Assembly: GCA_965220305.1 (NCBI GenBank)
Contig: OZ244817.1
Coordinates: 1,860,001 to 1,924,000, forward strand
DNA from: G965220305 sp965220305
Lineage (GTDB): Bacteria; Chloroflexota; Dehalococcoidia; Lucifugimonadales; UBA3495
Length of the DNA stretch: 64,000 nt
Direction: 5' to 3'
A program made the translations under genes and the position numbers. This document shows, piece after piece, positions 16,964 to 27,293 of the stretch; the stretch's first letter is position 1; each line of letters opens with the position of its first letter. Under the pieces are notes generated by a model that did no database searches, was not told the origin of the DNA, and saw nothing but the letters and a program-made list of their open reading frames with translations.

Positions 16964-18415
16964 CTAAAAGGCCGGGCGGTTCAGCACTGACTGGTCAATC
17001 TTGCGGGGTATCAGTTGACCATCGTCGGGAGTTCCCAGCAGTTGCCCGTCATCCACCATTATCTTGCCGCGCAGCAGCACCGTGGTGGGCCAGCCCTCAA
17101 TCTCCCAGCCATCCCAGGGGCTGTAGTCCCGCAGGTGCAGATCGTCCATGCTCAGGGCCTTCTTGACCGACGGGTCGATGATGGTAATGTCGGCGTCGCT
17201 GCCCGCGGCAATGGCCCCCTTGCGGGGGTAGAGGCCCAGCATCTTGGCGGCGTTGGCGGAGGTGATGTTGACGTACTGCTCCAGTGAGACGCCCCGGCGC
17301 ACCACCGCTTCAGTGTAGTTGATCCCCATGCGAATCTCGATGCCGATGTTGCCGCCCCGCACGTCCACCACGTTGCGACCGGCAATCTTGTCCAGGTAGG
17401 TGGTGAAGCTGCTGTCGGTGGCGGTGAAGGACAGGTCCCGGCGCAGCAGGCCGTCCCACAGGTGCATCCGGTCATCCTCGTACTTCAACGACGGGTAGGT
17501 GTGGTACTTCATACCGTCGTCTTCCTTGTAGTTGTCGCAGTTGAAGGATAGGGCCAGGGTCAGCACCTCGCCGTAGACGGGCAGACCGTCGCTGCGGGCC
17601 TCGGAAATGGCGTCCAGCCCGTCCTTGGCCGTCACGTGGACGAAGTAGACGCCCGTGCCGGTGCGGCGGGCCAGGCGTATTACCTGCTGGAAGGCCAGGT
17701 CTTCCACCAGCTTGGAGTGAATCTCGTGGACGTTGTACCAGTCCCACAGGCCCCGTTGTTGGGCCAGCAGGTAGTTGTACATCACCAGCTCGTCGTCCTC
17801 GCCGTGGACGGCCAGCACACCGCCATGACGGGCAATCTGGCCCATCACGTCCCCCAGACGCCCGGTGTCGATTTTGCCGACGGGGGTGAGGGTGTTGACC
17901 CGGCCCTCGGGGGGGCGGATGTCGGTGGTGAACACCTTGATGCTGGGGAACCCGGCGCTGATTAGCTCGCTGTAGCGGGAGATGGCGTCCGGAGTGCTGC
18001 CGCTGGAGTAGATGCAGTGGGTGGAGTAGTCGGTATAGGCGTTGCCCCGCCAGACGGAGATGAAATCGTTGATACCGGCGGCCAGGTCGCCCTCGTTGGG
18101 CACCGGGGCAAAGTCCATTACCGTGGTGGTGCCGCCCCAGATTGCCCCCAGGGAGTGGTCCAACGGCCCGGCGTTGGGGGTGCCGGCCACCAGTTGGCGG
18201 GCACCGGGCTGGACGTTGGCGGCAGCGTGGGCGTGGCTCTCAATACCTCCGGGCACCACAATCTTGCCGGTGGCGTCGATTACGGTGGCGCCTTCGGTGG
18301 GTAGAAAGCCGGGCAGGGCCACCACCACAATTTTCTCCCCCTGGATGCCCACGTCCCACAGGCCCGCGCCCGAGGGAGTGACCACCGTGGCCCCGGTAAT
18401 GAGTTTGTCTAGCAT
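16964..18415 (-). CDS. Dihydropyrimidinase/hydantoinase-type amidohydrolase
   Basis: A 483-residue cyclic amidohydrolase. Metal ligands are visible as GGIESHAHA (HxH), a candidate carbamylated Lys in FPSIKVFTTD, HGEDDE and YFVHVTAKDG. Conserved C-terminal segments include NAAKMLGLYPRKGAIAAGSDAD. In this family a binuclear zinc centre opens hydantoin, dihydropyrimidine or related rings. The usual GTDHCPF motif is changed to TATDSS, so the substrate may differ from dihydropyrimidines. A GGAGGTGAG site precedes the ATG. Confidence 0.87.
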   Translation of the reverse strand: MLDKLITGATVVTPSGAGLWDVGIQGEKIVVVALPGFLPTEGATVIDATGKIVVPGGIESHAHAAANVQPGARQLVAGTPNAGPLDHSLGAIWGGTTTVMDFAPVPNEGDLAAGINDFISVWRGNAYTDYSTHCIYSSGSTPDAISRYSELISAGFPSIKVFTTDIRPPEGRVNTLTPVGKIDTGRLGDVMGQIARHGGVLAVHGEDDELVMYNYLLAQQRGLWDWYNVHEIHSKLVEDLAFQQVIRLARRTGTGVYFVHVTAKDGLDAISEARSDGLPVYGEVLTLALSFNCDNYKEDDGMKYHTYPSLKYEDDRMHLWDGLLRRDLSFTATDSSFTTYLDKIAGRNVVDVRGGNIGIEIRMGINYTEAVVRRGVSLEQYVNITSANAAKMLGLYPRKGAIAAGSDADITIIDPSVKKALSMDDLHLRDYSPWDGWEIEGWPTTVLLRGKIMVDDGQLLGTPDDGQLIPRKIDQSVLNRPAF

Positions 18416-18496
18416 AGCTCACCTCCACAGAATGGATGCGTTTGTTGATGGTGGGTTAGTCCCCCGACCTTTCTCCCTTCTCCGCATTTGCCTGGG

Positions 18497-18853
18497 TTAG
18501 AGAGTAATTTCGGGCGCCGGGACCAGGCGATGGTGGGTGGGGTCAACGGCCAGGTTAAAAATCTGAAGAGAAGTAGCGCCCAATAAGTAGCGGTTTTCGG
18601 GGCCGAAAACCACCGGGCTGGTCATTTCGCGTCCCTCGATTTTGAAGCGCGCCTCTCCCCAGCCGTAACGCTGCCTACTACCATCAGCTAAAACGAACAC
18701 CAACTCCTCCTTTGGTAACAGGTGGAGTGTTTGGGTCAGCAACGATGCGGGAATCATAGAATGGGATGCTCCAGTATCGACCAAAGCGTTGACTCGTTGG
18801 AACTCACCATTAGCAGGATTGCCAACTTCAATCCATACACGAAACGTTCCCAT
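18497..18853 (-). CDS. Retropepsin-like aspartic protease family protein
   Basis: A 118-residue single-domain protein of the clan AA type. It has ALVDTGASHSMIP (catalytic DTGA), VFVLADGSRQRY, and the hydrophobic LLGATSLQIFNLAVDP that closes the fold. The protein would act as a homodimer. Stand-alone versions like this are common in Chloroflexota and cyanobacteria and their targets are unknown. There is no signal peptide, so it is likely cytosolic. Confidence 0.85.
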   Translation of the reverse strand: MGTFRVWIEVGNPANGEFQRVNALVDTGASHSMIPASLLTQTLHLLPKEELVFVLADGSRQRYGWGEARFKIEGREMTSPVVFGPENRYLLGATSLQIFNLAVDPTHHRLVPAPEITL

Positions 18854-18951
18854 TTCTTGATGCCTACCTTCTCCCCCAATGCACTATACCATATTGGTGA
18901 GTACAACCCTTACACGCTCAGGTTGGCCGGGTAACCGGGGATTGGACCATT

Positions 18952-20070
18952 TCACCCCAAAGCCTGGGCCAGGTCTTCCAACAGGTCCGCCACGTTTTCC
19001 AACCCCACGGACAGGCGCAGCAGATTGTCCGGCGTCCTGGTATCGGGCCCCTCGACGGAAGCCCGGTGCTCGATGAGGCTCTGGGTCCCGCCCAGGCTGG
19101 TGGCCCGGGTGAACACGCCCACCCGGGCCGCCACGGTCATAGCCGCCTCCTGTCCCCCGGCCACCTGGAAGGAGACCATGCCGCCGTAGTCGGACATCTG
19201 CCGGGCCGCGATGTCGTGGCCCGGGTGGTCGGGCAGGCCGGGATAGTGTACCGCCTCCACCCGGGGACTGTCCTGGAGGAAACGGGCGACCTGCATGGCG
19301 TTGGCCGAGTGGGCAGGCATCCGCAGGTGCAGGGTACGGACGCCCCGCAGCACCAGCCAGCACTCGAAGGGGGACGGCACCGCCCCGTAGGCGCTCTGGA
19401 CCAACCGCACCCGCTGGAAGAATTCCGACTCTTCCTTGCCGATTACCACGCCGCCCAGCACGTCCTCGTGTCCGCCCAAATACTTGGTGGTGGAGTGGAC
19501 CACCAGATTGGCCCCCAGTTCCAGGGGACGTTGCAGCATGGGGCTGGCCCAGGTACTGTCGCAGACGCATAGGGCCCCGGCCTCGGCGGCGATAGCAGCG
19601 ATTTGGGCCAGGTCGGTAATCTTGAGCAGGGGGTTGGAGGGGGTCTCCACCCAGATGAGCCGGGTGTTGGGTTGCAGGGCCTCCCGCACCTGGGCCGGGT
19701 CGGTCATGTCCACGTAGGTGGCGTCCAGGCCCCAGGGGGAGAAGACCTCCCGCAGCAGCAGGGACGTGCCGTGGTAGCAGTCGTGGGGCGCGACCACGTG
19801 GTCGCCGGGGGACAGCGACTGAAAAACGGCGGCGGTGGCCGCCGAGCCCGAGGAGAAGGCGGCGGCGGAAGCTCCGCCCTCCAAGAGGGACAGGCACTCT
19901 TCCAGGGCCTGGCGATTGGGGTTGTTGGCGCGGGAGTAGACGAACCCCCGGGAGAACTGTCCGTCCGGGTCGCGCTCGAAGGTGGTGGACAGGTAGATGG
20001 GAGGAGCAACTGCTCCGGTGGCCGAATCGACGCTGTGGGCAGCCTGGGCGGCCACGGTCTCAAATCTCAT
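18952..20070 (-). CDS. Cystathionine gamma-synthase/trans-sulfuration PLP enzyme
   Basis: A 372-residue Cys/Met-metabolism PLP enzyme. It has SRANNPNRQALEECLSLLEGG, SSGSAAT, the PLP-lysine segment HSTTKYLGGHEDVLGG, and the C-terminal SLGGTQSLIEHRAS. It should catalyse gamma-replacement or gamma-elimination in methionine/cysteine metabolism. Synthase cannot be separated from lyase by eye. A GAGGAG site precedes the ATG. Upstream lies a structured palindromic stretch that could be a leader element. Confidence 0.9.
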   Translation of the reverse strand: MRFETVAAQAAHSVDSATGAVAPPIYLSTTFERDPDGQFSRGFVYSRANNPNRQALEECLSLLEGGASAAAFSSGSAATAAVFQSLSPGDHVVAPHDCYHGTSLLLREVFSPWGLDATYVDMTDPAQVREALQPNTRLIWVETPSNPLLKITDLAQIAAIAAEAGALCVCDSTWASPMLQRPLELGANLVVHSTTKYLGGHEDVLGGVVIGKEESEFFQRVRLVQSAYGAVPSPFECWLVLRGVRTLHLRMPAHSANAMQVARFLQDSPRVEAVHYPGLPDHPGHDIAARQMSDYGGMVSFQVAGGQEAAMTVAARVGVFTRATSLGGTQSLIEHRASVEGPDTRTPDNLLRLSVGLENVADLLEDLAQALG

Positions 20071-20096
20071 GCGCTCCTCGGTACATCATTCACTAG

Positions 20097-20240
20097 TTGC
20101 CGGTGGTTAGCGCCAACGAGCGCCGGTATGGGCACAGTTACCGGCTCCGCTGCTGCCAGCAGCAAACCACTCCGCAGTGTATCCAGCATTTAGTTGGCGC
20201 CGGCGGCCACCCCGGCTTTTTGCCATCGCTCACGGACGGC
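20097..20240. other. Structured intergenic palindrome upstream of trans-sulfuration gene
   Basis: Long complementary arms, AGCGCCAAC near 20110 and GTTGGCGCC near 20195, enclose two hairpins (GCCGGTA/TACCGGC and GCTGCTG/CAGCAGC). The plus strand then continues with a GCCGG..CCGGC stem and TTTTTG near 20222. It could be a minus-strand 5' leader or a plus-strand small RNA with its own terminator. A family C repeat follows at about 20224-20300. Confidence 0.4.
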
Positions 20241-20303
20241 AAGGTTACTTGTGGAAGCCGCCCTTCCCGCTCGGCGGGGCCTTGGCCTGCGGGCCGCCTC
20301 TGG

Positions 20304-21722
<1,419 letters not shown>

Positions 21723-22028
21723 ACTTGCGTCTCACAGCGCCCGTAAGGTTACTTGTCTCACCGGGCGTTGCCTTCGCGTCCTCCTTGGGGCGCGGCGAGC
21801 TTTCCCCTAGTTTACGCTACCGAGGGCCTTACGTGCAGGGGGACGGCCAAACCGGGTCTTCCTTGGGCCATCTTGCCATCGCCGCCGCCTGCTTGCAGGG
21901 AGGTGGCTATGTGGCGGCGGCTCGGCGGGGTCTTGGCCTGCGGCCGCCACCTTCGTCATTCCCTGCCAGGCTGGCCGTCCCCCAAGTTCCTGCCGGGTGG
22001 TATGGGCAGCCGTCACCCGGCCCTCAGC
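21723..22028. repeat. Intergenic region with degenerate family C repeats
   Basis: It contains TAAGGTTACTTGTCTCACCG at about 21745 and further GC-rich fragments ending near 21960 with CTTGGCCTGCGGCCGCC. No gene is seen. Confidence 0.6.
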
Positions 22029-23567
22029 CTACCGCCCCTCCTTGATCCAGTCGGCCAGCCGCTCGCCCACCAGGATGGCGGTGGCGTTGGTGTTGGCCCG
22101 GGTGACGTTGGGCAGTACCGAGCAATCGGCCACCCGCAGGTTTTCCACTCCGCGCACCCGGCAATACTGGTCGGCCACCGCCATCGGGTCCGAGCCGGGC
22201 CCCATGCGGCAGGTGCAGGAGTAGTGGCGGGAAGTTCCCACGGTGCGGAACAGGTAGTCGTCCAGCTTACCGTCGTCGGCCAATTCCTCTTCGGTGGGAT
22301 TCAGCCATTCGGTGATTATGTCCCGGTAGGCCGAGTGTTCTACCAACCGGCGACAGAAGCGGACTCCCTCCCGCAGCCGCTGCCGGTCCCAGGGGTCTTC
22401 CAGGTAGTGATAGTTGAAGTAGGGTTGCACGTTGGGGTCCGCCGAGGCTATCCGCACCTCACCGACGCTGGCGGGAAGCTCCAGGGCGCAGGATAACCGG
22501 ATAACCCCCTCGGGCATTACATCGCCGCTCAGGGTGGAAAACACCGAGTTGGTCATAAACATCAGGTCGTTGGGGGTGCTGGAGCCGGTGGCGGTGTAGC
22601 GCAGGGCAAAGCGGGCCTTGGCGATGTCCAGGTTCAACGCCACCCCCTCCCTGGCTCGCAGGGCGACGCTTGCCGACGGGTGGTTCTTCAGGTTTTGGCC
22701 CACTCCCGGCGAGTCGTGCACCACGGGTATGCCCACCTGGCGCAACTGGTCCGCCGGGCCGACGCCGGAGAGCATCAGCAGGTGGGGGGTGCGGATTCCG
22801 CCGGAGCTGACAACTATCTGCTCACCCTCAACCGTAAACACTTCGCCGTTGCTTTCCACCTCCACTCCCACGGCCTTCTTGCCCTCGAAGATGACGCGGC
22901 GGGCCATCCCGTTGCCCCGGATGGTCAGGTTCATCCGGTGCTGCACCGGGTTCAGGTGGGTGAGGGCGGTGCTCATGCGAATGCCCTCGGGGTTGTTCAT
23001 GGGGATGAAGCTGAGGCCGTAGGGGCCGGGGCCGTTCATGTCCTCCACTTCCGGAAAACCGGCGGCCAGAACGGCCTGACGAAAGGCCGACTGGATGGGC
23101 AGGGAGGGTTCGCCGCTGCGGCGCAGCACGGGCACCGGGCCGTCGTTGCCGTGGAAGTCGTCGCGGATGTCCTGGTCGGTCTCCAACCGGCGCAGGTAGG
23201 GCAGCAGGTTAAGGTAGCTCCACTGGTCGTTGCCCCGGGCGGCCCAGTCGTCGTAGTCCTCGGGCAGTCCCCGCAGGAACACCTGGCCGTTGATGGCGCC
23301 GGAGCCGCCGACAACCTTGCCCTCGGCGACGTGGATTTCCCCCTGCACTGGGTTGATGACGCCGCGCATGGCCCAGTTGTGGGGCGCGCCCTCGGCCTCG
23401 GCATCACGGGTCTCCCCGTACTTCAGGTCGTCGGCGAGGTATTGAAAGTCGGTATAGTGGGGGCCGGCCTCCAACAGCAGCACCGAGATGTTGGGGTCCT
23501 CGGAAATCCGGGTCGCCAGGGGACAACCCGCCGATCCAGCGCCAACAATAATAACGTCGTATTTCAT
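22029..23567 (-). CDS. GMC family oxidoreductase (choline dehydrogenase-like)
   Basis: A 512-residue FAD enzyme. It has an N-terminal YDVIIVGAGSAGCPLATRIS, GMC signature 1 around KVVGGSGAINGQVFLRG, and signature 2 as VVSSGGIRTPHLLMLSGVGP. The C-terminal catalytic His pairs with TSRHYSCTCRMG and a final NTNATAILVGERLADWI. It oxidises a primary or secondary alcohol. Substrate specificity is not visible. A GGAGG site precedes the ATG. No betaine-aldehyde dehydrogenase is adjacent, so a role in glycine betaine synthesis is unsupported. Confidence 0.92.
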   Translation of the reverse strand: MKYDVIIVGAGSAGCPLATRISEDPNISVLLLEAGPHYTDFQYLADDLKYGETRDAEAEGAPHNWAMRGVINPVQGEIHVAEGKVVGGSGAINGQVFLRGLPEDYDDWAARGNDQWSYLNLLPYLRRLETDQDIRDDFHGNDGPVPVLRRSGEPSLPIQSAFRQAVLAAGFPEVEDMNGPGPYGLSFIPMNNPEGIRMSTALTHLNPVQHRMNLTIRGNGMARRVIFEGKKAVGVEVESNGEVFTVEGEQIVVSSGGIRTPHLLMLSGVGPADQLRQVGIPVVHDSPGVGQNLKNHPSASVALRAREGVALNLDIAKARFALRYTATGSSTPNDLMFMTNSVFSTLSGDVMPEGVIRLSCALELPASVGEVRIASADPNVQPYFNYHYLEDPWDRQRLREGVRFCRRLVEHSAYRDIITEWLNPTEEELADDGKLDDYLFRTVGTSRHYSCTCRMGPGSDPMAVADQYCRVRGVENLRVADCSVLPNVTRANTNATAILVGERLADWIKEGR

Positions 23568-23704
23568 GCTTACCTCCGTATCACTCTAGTTGGAGCATTG
23601 GTGCTGTTTGGACCCTGGCCCCGGGCCTTCGACCGGGGAAGAAATCAGCCATTCAGAGGCGGGGTAGGACGAAGGTGCGGCCAGCCCAGCGGATGCCGCG
23701 GCCC

Positions 23705-24256
23705 CTACTCCCTGGCTTCACCCACATCGTCTACGGCGGAGTGGTAGGCCTTGGCCAGGTTCTTGAGGCTGGCCCGGGAGCTGGGGTGGTCCGGGCCCAG
23801 GGCCACCTGTCGTGCCGATAGGGTCTGGTGGTGCAACCGGATGGCGTCCTCGTGACGACCGACCACCTCGTAGCTGTTGGCCAAGCTGCCCCGGCTGCGC
23901 AGGGTGTCCGGGTGGTTGACGCCCAGGGCCTGCTCCCGCCGACCCAGTATTTCCTCGAACAGCCGGATGGCCTCGGGGTAGCGTCCGGCGGCGTAGTAGC
24001 AGTTGGCCAGGCTGCTGTGACCACGCAGGGTGGTGGGATGGTCGAGGCCCAGCAGCCGTTGCCAAGCCGCCAGGTTTTCCTGGAACAGGCCCAGGGCCGT
24101 ATCGAATTGCTTGGCGGCCCGGTAGGCGTGGGCCAATTTATGGCGAGTGCGTAGAGTGTCCGGGCGCTCTGGAGTTGGCTGCCGCAACTGGGCTGCCAGG
24201 GTTTCTTCCAATGCGCCGATGGCGGGCTTTGCGCTGCCGCTGGAGTTGTTGTCCAT
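23705..24256 (-). CDS. Tetratricopeptide repeat protein
   Basis: A 183-residue protein with about three 42-residue TPR_10/12-type units of the form HPTTLRGHSSLANCYYAAGRY, HPDTLRSRGSLANSYEVVGRH and HPSSRASLKNLAKAY. Long-period repeats like these occur in NB-ARC/kinesin-light-chain-like proteins. Here the protein is short, lacks an NTPase domain and has no signal peptide. It may be a remnant of such a larger protein or a small adaptor. Confidence 0.75.
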   Translation of the reverse strand: MDNNSSGSAKPAIGALEETLAAQLRQPTPERPDTLRTRHKLAHAYRAAKQFDTALGLFQENLAAWQRLLGLDHPTTLRGHSSLANCYYAAGRYPEAIRLFEEILGRREQALGVNHPDTLRSRGSLANSYEVVGRHEDAIRLHHQTLSARQVALGPDHPSSRASLKNLAKAYHSAVDDVGEARE

Positions 24257-24378
24257 ATCCGCTTCCCGCCGCGCCGGTTGGGGATGGACGGAAGGGGCCG
24301 GGGCCGCTTCCTCCGCTGGGGGTGGACTTGTTACGGGATTATACTTAGGGCAATATCCTTTGGCAAACCTGGTGGGGA

Positions 24379-24705
24379 TTACTGTAGTAGCCCGAGTTGT
24401 AACCGCACCACATATTCAACCCTTCGCATGTCTTCCAGGGACAGTACCCCCTCTTGGTCAATCAGACGCCGCTTGCTAACAGTGGTCAACTGATCGGCCA
24501 AGGCCTTGCTTTGCCGACCATCAAGACTTACGTAGGTCTCGCTGGGATACAGCCGCGTTACGTTGCTGGTCAGGGGCACTACTTGCACTCGATTCAGTTG
24601 CCTATTGGAGGCATCGTTGCTGATGATTACCGCCGGGCGGCGTTTCCGGTTTTCCCCTCCTATAGCTGGATCGAAGTCCACCCGCCAAACCTCACCTCGG
24701 TTCAT
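24379..24705 (-). CDS. mazF: MazF/PemK family mRNA interferase toxin
   Basis: A 108-residue protein with the full PemK-like pattern: MNRGEVWRVDFDPAIGGENR, KRRPAVIISNDASN, VQVVPLTSNVTRLYPSE and KALADQLTTVSKRRL. MazF cleaves single-stranded mRNA at short motifs. The ATG lies inside the end of the antitoxin gene (14-bp overlap), so translation is probably coupled. Length is normal and the gene appears intact. Confidence 0.93.
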   Translation of the reverse strand: MNRGEVWRVDFDPAIGGENRKRRPAVIISNDASNRQLNRVQVVPLTSNVTRLYPSETYVSLDGRQSKALADQLTTVSKRRLIDQEGVLSLEDMRRVEYVVRLQLGLLQ

Positions 24706-24922
24706 CGCTCACGTACCCGATGGTGGCTTCAGCCCATTCCAGGGCTTCCAATTCCCTGGCTTCGTCCCGGGCCATTTCCCGGTAGGCTTCTTCCAAGTCT
24801 TGGTGCAGGACATGGGGACGCACTAGGTCTTCGACAAACCGGCTAATAGCCCCCCGGCCAATGACACTATGTAGGGCATCGTAAACCCTCTCGTCCAGTG
24901 TGATAGTCAGTTTCTTACGCAT
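24692..24922 (-). CDS. MazE/RHH-type antitoxin
   Basis: A 76-residue acidic protein. It begins with a ribbon-helix-helix-like DNA-binding segment (KKLTITLDERVYDALHSVIG then ISRFVEDLVRPHV) and has an acidic helical tail (YREMARDEARELEALEWAEA) suited to wrapping the toxin. It precedes and overlaps mazF, the usual antitoxin-first order. It probably represses its own operon. It is RHH-like rather than a swapped-hairpin MazE. Confidence 0.85.
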   Translation of the reverse strand: MRKKLTITLDERVYDALHSVIGRGAISRFVEDLVRPHVLHQDLEEAYREMARDEARELEALEWAEATIGYVSDEPR

Positions 24923-25028
24923 AACTTCAGCACCTATCTATACGTGTAGGATACGTATTTTACTTAGACCACCTGGAAGCGTCAACCGTCAACCAATGTG
25001 TTTATACCCGCTCGCCAAGGGAATACCC

Positions 25029-27026
25029 TCACTCCACTTCCGCCCACACCCGGCCCATGCGCTCGGTGTCGTAGCCGCCCAATCCTTCCACCTCCCGGCG
25101 AAAGTCCGGGTCTTGCAGCAGGGCCAGCAGAGGTTGGAGGGTCTCGCTCTCGTAGTGGACCCGGGGAATCACCAGGTCGTACTGCTCGTTGAGCAGGGGC
25201 ATAAAGTCCAGCCCCAGGGCCCGGGCCGCGCTGAGGATACCCAGGCCAGCGTCGGCGGAGCCCCCTTGCACCGCTGCCGCCACCGCCAGGTGGCTGTACT
25301 CCTCCCGCCCGTAGCCCCGTATCTGCTGGGGAGACAGTCCCATTTCTGCCAGCTTGTATTCCAGCAGCACCCGGGTGCCCGAGCCCCGTTGCCGGTTGAC
25401 AAAGCCAACGTCGGAGCGGGCCAGGTCGGCCAGGCTGTGGATGCCCTTGGGGTTGCCCGGAGCTACCATCAACCCCTGAACTCGCCCCACCAGGTTGACC
25501 AGCATAACCGGAGTTCCGGGCAGGTGGCGTTCCACGTAGGCAATGTTGTACTGGCCGGTGGCCTCATCCAGCAGGTGGCAACCGGTCAGGTGGGCCTCGC
25601 CCCGACGCAGGGCGATGAGGCCGCCCAGGCTGCCGATGTGGGAAGAAGACAGGGTCAGGCCGGGATGGCGTCGCCGCAGGTGGCTGGACAGCAGGTCCAG
25701 GGTGAGGTCGTGGCTGCCTATGGCGACGATGGTGTTCTCCACCTCGGCCAGGGGGCGCAGCAGTTCCACCATCACCTCGGTCCCGGCGTCCAGCCCCTCG
25801 GAAAAGCGGGGAATTCGCGTTATGCCGTCGGCCCGCACCAGGGACATAATCACCCCCGCGCCCCGCTGCACCGGCGTGGCGACCATCTTCTCGCCCACCC
25901 GTCCCAGCTTCACCCGCAGGAACTCATCCTCTCCCAGGGGCGACACCACCTTGCGAGTGATCCGGGCCAACACCTGGGGGCGATTCTCCTGGGGAGGCAG
26001 CCCCAACTTGCTCTGCAACCAGGGCTTGACCAGCAACTCGGCGGTCAGCACGGCGGAAACCGGGTATCCGGGCAGGCCGATGATGGGAGTAAGGGGCGCT
26101 TGCCCGTTGGGGTGGGCCGCGGAACCGCTACCACCCGCCTGGGCCACCCCCAGAACTACTGGATGGCCCGGGCGGATTGCAATGCCGTGGACCAGCAGTT
26201 GCCCCAGTCCCTCCACCACGGCGGCGGTGTAGTCCTCGGACCCGGCGGAAGAACCGGCGTTGATAATCACCAGGTCGCTGACGGCCAGAGCCTGACGGGC
26301 CGCATCGCTGATGGCGGCGAAGTCGTCGGGCGCCGGAGGGAACACCGTGGCCCGCCCGCCCCAGTCATGCACCATCCCCGCCAGCATCAGCGAGTTGTAC
26401 TCGATGATGTCACCGGGCTGCACCAGACTGCCCACCGGGACCAGCTCGTTCCCGGTGGGAATGATGGCAACCCGGGGCTGCTGCCGCACCGGCAGATGGG
26501 TCAGCCCGGCGGCGGCGCAGGCCCCCAGGTCCACCGGGCCGATTCGGTGGCTCTCGGGGAGGACCAACTCGGTGGCGACGATGTCCTCTCCCAGGGGCCT
26601 AACGTGCTGCCAGGGGGCCACCGGGGCCATCACCCGTACCGCGCCATCGTCCAGCCGGTGCAGGTGCTCAATCATCACCACGGCGTCGAACCCCGTCGGC
26701 ATGGGGTCTCCGGTATCCACCCACACCGCCTGTGAATCCGGTTGCAGGGTGACGGGGGCGGTCTCGGTGGCCCCGGCGGTATCGGCGGCCCGCACCGCCA
26801 CGCCGTCCATGGCGGCGGCGTCATGGTGGGGCGAGGAAGCCTCCGCCCAGATGGGCCGGGCGGTGACCCGACCCTGGGCCTGGGCCAGGGGCAGCGACTC
26901 CTGGGGCATGGGCAACAGGGAGCCCGCCTCTTCCAGCGCGCCGAAGAAGCGGCTAGTGGCCTCATCCAAGGGAATGTCGGTGAGAAAGTAGCGGCGTTGG
27001 TGATGGCGCTGATGGCCGGATGTCAT
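25029..27026 (-). CDS. MoeA domain fused to PBP-like substrate-binding domain
   Basis: A 665-residue two-part protein. Residues 1-420 are a molybdopterin molybdotransferase: MDGVAVRAADTAGATE, TGNELVPVGSLVQPGDIIEYN, INAGSSAGSEDY, and LPGYPVSAV. Residues 440-660 are a LysR/PBP-like periplasmic-binding-type fold (SHDLTLDLLSSHLRRRHPGL.., VNRQRGSGTRVLLEY). The architecture is common in Chloroflexota and archaea. The second domain is thought to sense molybdate, tungstate or a cofactor intermediate. About 17 extra residues (AGGSGSAAHPNGQAPLT) interrupt the region before the LPGYPVSA motif. Confidence 0.9.
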   Translation of the reverse strand: MTSGHQRHHQRRYFLTDIPLDEATSRFFGALEEAGSLLPMPQESLPLAQAQGRVTARPIWAEASSPHHDAAAMDGVAVRAADTAGATETAPVTLQPDSQAVWVDTGDPMPTGFDAVVMIEHLHRLDDGAVRVMAPVAPWQHVRPLGEDIVATELVLPESHRIGPVDLGACAAAGLTHLPVRQQPRVAIIPTGNELVPVGSLVQPGDIIEYNSLMLAGMVHDWGGRATVFPPAPDDFAAISDAARQALAVSDLVIINAGSSAGSEDYTAAVVEGLGQLLVHGIAIRPGHPVVLGVAQAGGSGSAAHPNGQAPLTPIIGLPGYPVSAVLTAELLVKPWLQSKLGLPPQENRPQVLARITRKVVSPLGEDEFLRVKLGRVGEKMVATPVQRGAGVIMSLVRADGITRIPRFSEGLDAGTEVMVELLRPLAEVENTIVAIGSHDLTLDLLSSHLRRRHPGLTLSSSHIGSLGGLIALRRGEAHLTGCHLLDEATGQYNIAYVERHLPGTPVMLVNLVGRVQGLMVAPGNPKGIHSLADLARSDVGFVNRQRGSGTRVLLEYKLAEMGLSPQQIRGYGREEYSHLAVAAAVQGGSADAGLGILSAARALGLDFMPLLNEQYDLVIPRVHYESETLQPLLALLQDPDFRREVEGLGGYDTERMGRVWAEVE

Positions 27027-27152
27027 GGGTCATACCCGTCCAGTTTCTAAGTTCTTCAAAGGAGGATTGGGGATTTCGTTGGCCGTGTCTCCGTCCAACT
27101 TTCACCCCCCTCTAACTCTCCCCCGTCAATGCGGAGAGGACTGGCCCCACCC

Positions 27153-27205
27153 CTGGATTCCTGCCCCCTTCTGCAAGGGGGCAGGCTCTCCGCCGGAATG
27201 ACGGG
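27153..27205. repeat. Family A repeat with an extra hairpin in its loop
   Basis: A family A frame, CTGGATTCC..CCGGAATGACGG, has an additional TGCCCCCTTCTGCAAGGGGGCA hairpin nested in the loop. It lies between the two moeA genes. Confidence 0.7.
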
Positions 27206-27293
27206 TTTTTGGCCCGACGGCGCTGACAAATCCCTGCCCCTTGGTGGGGGAAGGTTGGAATGGGAGTGACGGGCCACGGCCATGCGCCCCACT

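Noticed and set aside
20071..20303. SAM-I or cobalamin riboswitch before the trans-sulfuration gene
   Set aside because: The conserved core sequences of these riboswitches are missing. Only the folded shape and the gene context suggest a leader.
26100..26155. A further palindromic insert in the MoeA-PBP gene
   Set aside because: Extra residues are present, but the inverted repeat is short and weak (GGGTGG/CCACCC), so it was left as an oddity of the gene.
24900..26735. Long plus-strand frame opposite the MoeA-PBP gene
   Set aside because: Its product is Gln/His/Gly-rich without any family pattern, as expected for the antisense of a GC-rich gene. The minus-strand protein has clear MoeA motifs.
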